DNA of 64,000 bases, taken from positions 30,444,001-30,508,000 of the forward strand of contig CM060731.1 of NCBI GenBank assembly GCA_030704615.1. Direction: 5' to 3'. The translations under genes were made by a program, and so were the position numbers. Below the pieces are notes generated by a model. It was given only the letters and a program-made list of their open reading frames with translations, was not told the DNA's origin and did no database searches. Positions 56,539 through 64,000 of this stretch are shown one piece after another (the first letter of the stretch is position 1; the number at the start of each line of letters is the position of its first letter). The DNA comes from Takakia lepidozioides. Its lineage: Eukaryota; Streptophyta; Takakiopsida; Takakiales; Takakiaceae.

Positions 56539-57089
56539 CACCTAACCGTTTGAACAACTCTCTCTGCCAAGCCATTGGCCTCATGATGATCCCGATAAAT
56601 AGTGCGGTGGTCTATCAAGGCCTTGCAGCCACACAACGCCTGAAACTCCCCCAAGAACTCTCTCCCTTGGTCCATGAGTACCTCAGCTAGAGCACCGAAT
56701 CGGCTAAGCACACGATCCAAGAATGCATACGCAACCCCCTCACTAGCCTTGTCAGGCAATGGAACCAACTCGATCCACTTGGAGAAGTGCTCCACCATCA
56801 GCAACACGTACTTGTTATGGCGTATGGTCAGTGGCAACGACCCTACAAAGTCAAGACTCCACCTGTAGCCCAATCCCATGATCTGAAGAGGGTGCAATTG
56901 TGGTGAAGGGGCGTTGAATGAAGCACGTACCCTATCACACACCATGCACCTAGCCACAAATTGTTGTACCTCTGTGTGCATACTACGCCACCGATACTGC
57001 CCCTGTAGTAAACTGTGAGTGCGTCGAATGCCCCAAGTCCTCATAGGCATGTCGCACCAACCGTGCACGCTGTATTGGATGAGGCACAA
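56538..57089 (-). pseudogene. Gypsy integrase core, copy 2
   Basis: The minus strand encodes RCMVCDRVRASFNAPSPQLH, YRWSLDFVGSLPLT, MVEHFSKWIELVPLPDKASE, VLMDQGREFLGEF and HHEANGLAERVVQTVR, covering the DDE core (Asp in SLDF, Asp in LMDQG, Glu in EANGLAERV). The upstream zinc HHCC part is disturbed by frameshifts near 57000-57090. This is the piece found displaced at 25692-25357 in copy 1. Confidence 0.85.
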
Positions 57090-58991
57090 TCCTCACTCGA
57101 CCATCCTCCCACACTCGGAGCAGGTGTGTTCCCTCCCACTTGAACCTCTTGGCTCGTTGTAGGATCCGATCCCTCTCCTTGGCAGTCACAGTGGCTGCCG
57201 TATCTCCAGTGTGGAGATAGTCCAACACAGCTAAATCGTTATGTAAATCTCTGGCGTCACCTGGCTCATCGCTGGCCTCAGGGTCCTCAGACACTCCGTC
57301 TACAGTCATCCCTGTTGTAGATCCAACATGGCCTCCCGCTGCCAAGATACACAGAAATGCAGGTGCGTGCCATCCCGGCACCATGTCCTCGTCCGTCTCA
57401 CCATGCCACCGAGCTCCAGTGTCATCCTGCTGGCTCGTGCATGGATTGCGACTCAACCCATCTGCATCCTGATTGACCAAACCCGATCGATGCACCACCT
57501 GAAAGTCATACTCCTGGAGTATGAGTGCCCACCGTGCAAGCTTCCCCGTAAGCTTGTCTGACTCCATCAATCACTTGAGTGGCTGGTGATCCATGACAAA
57601 AGTGAATAGATTGACATATAGATAGCACCTGAAGTATGTCACGGCCTACACTGCAGCTAAGCACTCTCCTTCGTATGAGCAGTACTTTGTCTCTGCAGCG
57701 TTGTTCGAGCAGCTAGCATAAGCCACTACAAACTCTCTCCCCTCATCATCCACATGTGTGAGCACCGCTCCCAGCCCCAGCATGCTCCAATCCGTATGCA
57801 GCTGAAAAGGACACCCCCTGATAGGTCGTCTCAAGATAGGCGTCGAGGTCAGCCTCGCCTTGAGCTCCTGAAAAACTCATTCCTGCTCATCTTCCCACTG
57901 TCACTACTAGTCCACTTTGGTCAGCTTGGTTAGAGCCTTTACAATAGCACTAAACCCCTTGACAAACCGTCGATAATAGTTTGCCAACCCCATGAAAGCT
58001 CGAACTCGGCTCACGTCCATGGGGCGTGGAATCTGTGCAATGGCCTCTAACTTAGTCTGTTGTACCCCCAATCCTCCAGGATATATCATGTGATCCAGAT
58101 ATTCAATCTGGTTATGGAAAAACTTACACTTTCCCGGATGTAATTTCAATCCGTGCGCCCTCAAGCGCTAAAATACCACCTGAAGGTGTCTCTCATGCTC
58201 CTCCACCATAGCACTGAAGATGATAATATCATCTATATAGCACCGAGCAAACTTCACCCATCCATAATCCTGTCCATGACTCTTTGGAAATTTGCTGGAG
58301 CATTCTTTAGCCCGAATGGTAAGAATCGCCATTGATATAGACAATCCTTCCCATGCTCATTGATCCCCCAGAATGTCGTCTTTTGCTTATCCGCCTCTTT
58401 GATCGGCAATTGGTAATATCCGAATTGCAAATCCAAAGTGCTAAAGACCTTGGCATGCCCAATGACATCAAGGATCTCCTCCGGCGTTGGCATGACATAC
58501 CTATCGGACTTGGTCTGACGAAGCCGGTAATCCCCGCACATACGTCTCTCCGTCCAGTTGCCATAGAGATCCTTCTTGGCTGGCATCACTGTGGCTGAAG
58601 CATTCTCTCCACCAGATAGCTCCACCAAACCAGCCTCCCAAAGGTCCCGAGTCCTCATCTGAATCAATGATCTCTCCATGTCACTGTATCTATAGGGTCT
58701 CCGAAAGGTTGGCGTGTCAGTGGCCAACTCAATGCGAATTTCCTGATCCTTCAGTGCTCCCAAGTCCTTCAAACTGAAGGCAAAGCAGTTTATATCCCCA
58801 ACATCATCCATCACCGCCGCCTTGGCTGCCAACTCCCTCTGAACCTCGAGCACCTCCGACGTGTGCCATGGATGCCTGCACCTTGTGGTACTCACCTGCT
58901 CGCCCCCACTCGCTGCCTGTACCGTCTCGGTAGGCAAAGATACCATCAAGGGAAGTGTATTCCGCACTCTGCGCTGCTCAGCCATAGCCAA
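57090..58991 (-). pseudogene. Gypsy reverse transcriptase and RNase H, copy 2
   Basis: 58991-58254 is an open frame with RRMCGDYRLRQTKSDRYVM, STLDLQFGYYQLPI and QWRFLPFGLKNAPANFQRVM. After a break, CYIDDIIIFSA and KCKFFHNQIEYLDHMIYPGG follow, then MGLANYYRRFVKGFSAIV. RNase H has FQLHTDWSMLGLGAVLTHVD and, past a frameshift, KLARWALILQEYDFQVVHRS with DADGLSRNP. Three amino acids of the VNRH region are lost. Frame breaks at about 58250, 58165, 57900 and 57650 prevent function. Confidence 0.88.
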
Positions 58992-59000
58992 GTTGATAAT

Positions 59001-60060
59001 TTAGGTCAAGCAATTGAGATCCATTGCTTGCCCCAACACTTGACGACGTGATGCCTCAGAAAGAGATGGCACCGCCGTGTTACCAGTGGCAAAACCCATC
59101 GCCCGCTCATGCTCGTCGGCATTGGGCTCCACTAACTGTTGCAACTGAGAATCCCACAGGAGACCAGGTCCACCATCCCGGAAAACATGAAATCCTGGAA
59201 AGCTGAGCAGTGTAAGCAATGTTGCTCGTGGGTGATCCACCTTGTTGACCCTTGCCAAAGGTGACCGGTCATCATGTCTCACACGTTGAGACTGTCTCCC
59301 TGTGTCCAAGATGTTATCCACTGTCAGGTGTGCTGGCCCATCAATGGCACATTCTCCATGATATATGTCGGAGAGTCTACCTGCTGAAGCTGTAAATAGC
59401 GCATGACCCTCAACATCTCCCAAAACAGGCGTGATCTCGAGTCTTGTAATCCATTGCCATGTCCGGCTGATGAATGACATTGGCAAGGCCAACCTGTCAC
59501 CACCAAGTGAATAGGGCCAACCCGCTCCAAATCTTGCGCCCCCAGCAAAGAGATATTTGTTGGCAAGGCTTGCTGGTATCCACGAACTGCAGATACCGGC
59601 AACAAATCAGGGTATTGCTGCACCAACTGAGCAACATGGCACAGTGAAGTCATCCCTCTCCACATACAAGTAACGCCGAAATCGTATACCTGCCTGCAGC
59701 ACTGCAGCCAATCCAGTGCTGATCCCACCAAACAAGTCCAAAAGGCATATGCCTTCATCCGGGCACTGCCTGCACACAATAGGTGTGGTGTCCAATAGCG
59801 ACAACTGAGGGGGTCCTGGTGCAATCACCGCACTCTCCTCCTCCCCTGACGGCACAAATGCCTCTACCCAGGCTTGTTGCGCCCATCTATTAGCAGTCTG
59901 CTGCAAATCCTTGATCGTGCCCCACAATGGAGTGTGAGCAATCATAGCAGGCAACTCCGCCGTACCATGCATATCATCCTACTCTGCTGGAGGTGGCATA
60001 TCTTTTGCATGAGCATTGCCTTCTAGCAACTCTCCAGGCCAACTCACTGCACCTGTGAAG
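59001..60060 (-). pseudogene. Cytosine-5 DNA methyltransferase domain inside gypsy pol, copy 2
   Basis: Motif I is LLDLFGGISTGLAAVL (about 59755-59708, Asp kept). Then come YLYVERDD (motif II), PIHLVVTGWPCQCHSSAGHG (motif IV, Cys codon 59485-59483), RSRLFWEMLRVMRYLQLQQ and MENVPLMG (ENV 59356-59348). About 60 residues present in copy 1 (27609-27790, motif VIII and target-recognition part) are deleted. Sequence resumes at HLTVDNILDTGRQSQRVRHD and ends with ADEHERAMGFATG and RRQVLGQAMDLNC. A frameshift also occurs near 59650. The conserved position between protease and reverse transcriptase confirms that the domain is part of the element. Confidence 0.83.
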
Positions 60061-60087
60061 GCTGCTAGTGTTGGTATTTTTCCCGCT

Positions 60088-61041
60088 CACTACAGGAAAA
60101 GGGGGGGGGTTTCGACGTCGTGGCCACGCCGCGACGTCGTCAAACAGCCCTTTTCGGGCCGGGGAAAAAACCAAATTTGTGTCGCCCGGGCGTCGCAAGC
60201 CCGTCGCCAAAAAAACGTCGCAAATTTGCGACCAATGGGGGTCGCAAATATGCGAAACCACGATTTATGACGCCTGGGCATCGAAAAAAAACAAAAAACC
60301 AACCTACTCTGCAATGAAGAATTAGCACCGTCCGAGGGTCGCAAAGTACGACGCCCGGACGTCACAATTTAAGGGGGTACATTTGAAATTAGGCAGAAAA
60401 ATTTGAATTTCAAAAACTTGTTGACCATTGACTCCGGTTCTGTCTAATGACGATATGTTCATTGTTCTACATATATCATGCAATGCATACTTGAACGTAA
60501 GACCTCCACGTTATAACATTTCTAAGACACTACAAACTAACCAACATACCTACGCTACATCTATGTATCACAAAAACAATATATATATATATATATACAT
60601 ATAAAGATTTCCTTTAGGTTCTTTCAAGTTCATTCAAGTTTCTTCAAGTTTCTTCAAGTTCCTTCTAAGGGGGTCTCTCTTGTGACGCCGGGGAGTTACA
60701 ACCTCCACAGCCTTAGTGCCCAGCCCCAGCATCGTCGCCGTTGTTGTACCCCCCCCACCGTCAGGCGCCCCGATGTCATTGTGTGGACCTAAGCTGACCA
60801 CAACACCATTACAACCCCCTGTGGTGACGTTGTTGCGACCCCCTGACGTCGCAACGTTGGGCGTCCCAGCGCGGGGCGCCCCCAGCGACACTTTTGTGAA
60901 GTTGAGGGCAGCAAAGCCTAAAAAATAAAAATAAAAATAAACAAACTCCCACTGTGGTGATGCTGTTGCGACGCCCTGGCGTCGCAGAGGCGCTGGGGCG
61001 CCCTTAGTGACGCTTTTGCGACGCCGAGGCGTCGCAACGTC

Positions 61042-61083
<42 letters not shown>

Positions 61084-61308
61084 ATTTTCGACGTCGAGGC
61101 GTCACAAGAAAAAAAATACGTCGTAGCAAGGGCCCTCTTTCCCCCTTCATGCCACATTACGACGGCTGGGTGTCGTAATTGTGTCGCAGCGGGGGATTGC
61201 GACGCCGAGGCGTCGCAAAAAAACGCCGCGAACTCGACGACGCGGGCTCAGCGCTGCGCAGCGCGTGGGGGCGTGGCTGACGTCGCAAACCCCCCATTTA
61301 CTGTAGTG
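60088..61308. mobile_element. Non-autonomous CACTA transposon, 1,221 bp
   Basis: The ends are CACTACAGGAAAAGGGGGGG (left) and its inverted partner CCCCCCATTTACTGTAGTG (right). The insertion is flanked by GCT on both sides (60085-60087 and 61309-61311), the 3-bp duplication of CACTA elements. It interrupts the pol gene of gypsy copy 2 exactly where copy 1 reads through. Inside are many copies of the palindromic motif GCGACGCC(G/C)(A/T/G)GGCGTCGC in both arms, and (TA)n runs at 60577-60598 and 61045-61081. No transposase. The motif is rich in CpG and probably acts as subterminal transposase-binding sites. Confidence 0.88.
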
Positions 61309-61311
61309 GCT

Positions 61312-62398
61312 GGGCAATAGCAACATCCCCAATGAATGTCACATGAAGTTGCACACACCGGCCATCCTCTGTCTGCCATCTAGGCCTGTAAGAGGCTGAC
61401 TCCTCCCAAAAATCCAAGGTGAAGCCTATGGGGTACAACACTGCCCCACTAACAAGGACATTGTAAGAGACCGCGACTGTCACAATGACCTTGGCTTGCA
61501 TAACTGAGCCATCTGTAGGGTGATCCAGCTGTAGTCTAATGGCCAATTCACGTCGTGTCATGCCCCGTGCCTGCTCTGATCCTTCCAAAGATGTCTGTAT
61601 CTGGAAAGGACATGGCTCCATATCTGCCTCCGTGAGGCCCAAACCTGCAATAGCAGCTCTGCTCAGCATCAGTGACTGAGCTCCCGAGTCCAACAAGACC
61701 CGCAATGGCCGGTACCTCTTGCCTGCCGGTCTAGTCAAAGAGAAAATGTCATCCTGATTGTCTAACAAGACAAATGGACAGGTGTCACCATGGCGCGCTC
61801 AATGGCTGGCCTAGTTGGCAACTCCGTCAATTTAGCAGCTGCAGCTTGCCATGGCGGAGCCGTGGCAGTCGACCCTCAAATCCGAGGATCCCTCCGACAC
61901 AACACCTTCCACTAACTCCGCAGAAGATGAAGTGATTTCCCCACTTTCACAAAGTGTCGCCGCCAGTCTGAACACTTCAGCTGGTCGTACGCCTAGCGTT
62001 GCAATCATGGTCGCCGAAAACAATGGGGCTTGACACATAGATGTGGCTGCCCCCAATAGCACATTAGCTGCACTAGCCCTTGGCAGCAAGTGTCGGTGTT
62101 GCACGTGTAGCTCTCCCCAGTGGCACAATGACCTCCGCATCGGTATCCGTCGAACGAGAACTAGGTGCCATAGATGACGTCGACACTGTCTCCGCCAATG
62201 TGAATGATTGAGGCAGCCTGGCCTGACGACTTGCCTCCCTACGCTGTGGATCCAACTTCACCTCTACACCTCGTGGCTCATGAACTCGTGCTGCTCCTCG
62301 AGTCACAGCTGCAGCAGAATCTACATGTACAAGTGGTCCTCCGAGTGCTACCCCGCACATAAATCCCATGCCTCCATGCCTCCATGCCTCCCATGTCT
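61312..62398 (-). pseudogene. Gypsy protease region, copy 2
   Basis: The minus strand gives an Ala/Thr/Ser-rich linker (62432-61832, two frames) and then an open frame 61768-61298 with VLLDSGAQSLMLSRAAIAGL, the aspartic protease motif, and FQIQTSLEGSEQARGMTRRE. The frame runs into the CACTA element. It matches copy 1 at 26037-26860. Confidence 0.78.
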
Positions 62399-62758
62399 CA
62401 TCTGTCAGAATGACGCTGCTGAGGAGGAACAAGAGGTGGACCCTCAGATCTTGGAGCTGGTACCACCTGAACTGTGGTCATGGCAGCAAGCTTTTGCTCT
62501 AGCTGTTGAAGCCAGTTAGCCATGCCTTGGTCAACGCCCTGACCTCCACGTCCTTGGCCATACTTTGCTTGCCCTCGTCCTACACCTCGTGTCTGACCAC
62601 CTCGTCCAATCTGATCAGGTGCTCCACTTCGCCCTTGGCCACTATTGTTCCCTTGGAACAGACCTCGCCGCAACTCAGGGTGCAAGTTATAACACTGGGC
62701 CTCTCCATGCCCATACTTGCCACAATGCCCGCACTGCAACTGTGCAGGCTGTGTGTCG
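62398..62758 (-). pseudogene. Gypsy gag C-terminal end, copy 2
   Basis: The minus strand begins AQLQCGHCGKYGHGEAQCYN, the second CCHC zinc knuckle. A Gly/Gln/Arg-rich tail (RGQAKYGQGRGGQGVDQGMA), LQQLEQKLAAMTTVQVVPAP and the linker follow. The capsid and first knuckle are missing; the element is cut at about 62758. This continuous stretch proves that gag (20896) and pol (25694) of copy 1 were once adjacent. Confidence 0.8.
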
Positions 62759-63020
62759 CGCCCTTGGAGGAGGAGATCGAGGAATTTTCTCTCGTCCACC
62801 GCATTGAGAAGCTTGCCATAGCTTTTTGGACTCATCCGCACACACCCTGGGACGCATATGATGCACATCCGCATCACCAAGAACCTTTGGGTATGTGGCC
62901 ACTGCCACACTGCCACCAAGCTCATCTCAAAATATTGTTGGGCGAACAATTGTTGTGAGGGATGCAAGCCGCTTTCACCACTTCCAAGATGGGGCTGCTC
63001 TTGTAGGGATTTACTGGTGA
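62759..63020 (+). pseudogene. PPR-DYW C-terminal remnant
   Basis: The plus strand reads EEFSLVHRIEKLAIAF, then [20 protein letters not shown]. After a one-base shift it continues [13 protein letters not shown] and ends in a YW codon pair before TGA (63012-63020). This is the DYW zinc domain of a PLS-class editing factor. The truncated gypsy copy 2 abuts it directly. It resembles the DYW tails at 2500-2720 and 5937. Confidence 0.78.
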
Positions 63021-63396
63021 AACACTTTGGAACAGGATGTTCCCAGTATACATTTGAACTTAAAATATTCTTTTATGCCCAGGTATCTAAAGACTCTAGA
63101 TTCCCTCTCTTTCGTTTTATGTAATAACTATTTAAGTTTATATAGAATATTCATCTAGAGTTCAAGCATCCCTGGCGTCAAAGTGAGATGGTAGGAATGG
63201 GTCGTGCCTGATGGCTCTTGTCATCTTTTGCCGCAGCTACAAGCTATACAGGTACTGCATTGTGGCCGGTTCAAGTTGTGAAGGGAAGGAGCACCTTCAC
63301 ATCAGAAATTGACCGAGCTTCCGGATCAGCCGGTTGTTAGTTCTGTGATACCTGCCGGTTCCGGAGGCTGGATATGAATTCATATTTGAATATACC
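63021..63396. other. No gene recognised
   Basis: 3' flank of the DYW remnant. It does not obviously match the flank shared by 2721-3210 and 5957-6330. Confidence 0.4.
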
Positions 63397-63878
63397 GTCC
63401 CTGGACAACCGTTTAGGCGATAATTAATTCAAAATGAAAGTGCCTAATAAATTCTGTGAATTTTTCAGATTTTGGCCTAATTGTTGGGAAATTATGGGAC
63501 CAAAGTGCCTAATGCCCAAAAATTCCACCAAAAAACTTGCAAGCCTCTTCTCATGTTGTTTGTAATAAGATCAAAATTTCTTTGAACAAAAATCAATACA
63601 AATATATGCGTGCGGAAATAACTAGCCTACCAGCCTACCACACCTCAAGAGTACCATTATGTAAGAGGTTTCACCATGAACCAGCATACCAATTTGAAAA
63701 CCAGTGTACCCAATGACCAATTAAGAAAATAAATGTTTTCTCTTCTCATGTGCCTAATTCTAAAAAATTATAGCATGAAGATGCCTAATTTGAGAATTTG
63801 TTTTCAAAACATGCCTAATTTTTTGATTGATTGATTTTATTATTAGGTGCAAAAATGCCTAAACGGTTGTCCAGGGAC
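63397..63878. mobile_element. MITE with 22-bp perfect inverted ends
   Basis: GTCCCTGGACAACCGTTTAG (63397 on; 22 bp in all, ending GC) is mirrored perfectly at 63857-63878 (GCCTAAACGGTTGTCCAGGG...). The 482-bp interior has at least six copies of TGCCTAAT. No coding sequence. No convincing target duplication. Confidence 0.75.
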
Positions 63879-64000
63879 AATGGCTTTAGCCTGTCCGACA
63901 GCTGTTGTTTAATGTTGTGCTAATCTTTGCACTTAGCAAGCATTTCTTTTCTTTTTCTGGGTAGATGGTAGACAATATGTCTTAGGTTTAGATCAAGATT
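63879..64000. other. No feature recognised
   Basis: Window end. Nothing to report. Confidence 0.4.

Larger units (their letters stand above)
55085..62758 (-). mobile_element. Ty3/gypsy retrotransposon copy 2 (DNMT- and PHD-bearing), 5'-truncated
   Basis: Reading on the minus strand from 62758: gag zinc-knuckle tail, protease, CACTA insertion (61308-60088), DNA methyltransferase, reverse transcriptase, RNase H, integrase, PHD finger, purine tract, 3' LTR. It lacks the capsid part of gag and any 5' LTR. At 62758 it joins a PPR-DYW tail of the other strand. Order and spacing are collinear here, so it serves as the reference for the rearranged copy 1. Stops, frameshifts and a deletion in the methyltransferase make it inactive. 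Confidence 0.85.

Noticed and set aside
1-64000. CRISPR array, bacterial operon or organelle insert
   Set aside because: No regular short repeats with unique spacers, no ribosome binding sites, and no plastid or mitochondrial genes were seen.

Overview
This is nuclear DNA of a land plant. The evidence is three spliced plant genes with GT-AG introns (an LRR receptor kinase, a bifunctional riboflavin kinase/FMN phosphatase, and a plant-conserved secretory protein), decayed PPR-DYW genes, and a dense load of plant-type transposons (Mutator-like, CACTA, Ty3/gypsy, MITE and tRNA-derived SINE-like copies). PPR-DYW debris and a methyltransferase-carrying gypsy element would fit a seed-free plant (lycophyte, fern or bryophyte). 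That placement is inference; the sequence does not fix the species.

Layout. 0-6.3 kb: wreckage of PPR-DYW genes (tandemly copied PPR cassettes, two DYW tails) with an ABCG-transporter scrap. 6.3-11.8 kb: no clear gene; a SINE-like tRNA remnant, a degenerate ~120-bp repeat and a 1.26-kb foldback element. 11.8-17.3 kb (minus): a 12-exon LRR receptor-like kinase whose splices join in one frame to 728 aa. 18.3-35.9 kb: one 17.6-kb Mutator-like element (MULE) with ~280-bp terminal inverted repeats and a near-perfect 9-bp target duplication. It holds a broken transposase gene (plus), an intact two-exon second gene of 505 aa (minus), and two mirrored arrays of a short palindromic motif. A Ty3/gypsy retrotransposon (copy 1, rearranged, part inverted) sits inside the transposase gene. 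35.9-39.6 kb: a MITE and tRNA-like remnants. 39.6-43.7 kb (minus) and 45.5-49.4 kb (plus): two intact divergent genes, the FMN phosphatase/riboflavin kinase and a 540-aa family resembling Arabidopsis At4g27020. 49.4-55 kb: minisatellite, MITE, low complexity. 55.1-62.8 kb (minus): gypsy copy 2, cut by a 1,221-bp CACTA element with a GCT target duplication. It abuts another PPR-DYW tail; a last MITE follows.

The most notable item is the gypsy family itself. Between protease and reverse transcriptase both copies carry a cytosine-5 DNA methyltransferase domain of Dnmt3-like layout (motif I LFGGISTG, catalytic PCQ, ENV). After the integrase both carry remains of a C-terminal PHD-type zinc finger. 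Such an element could write DNA methylation and read chromatin. Capture of DNA methyltransferases by retrotransposons has been reported in charophyte algae and dinoflagellates (from memory, de Mendoza and colleagues 2018). The pairing with a PHD finger in a land-plant-like genome deserves checking. Both copies here are decayed by stops, frameshifts and deletions.
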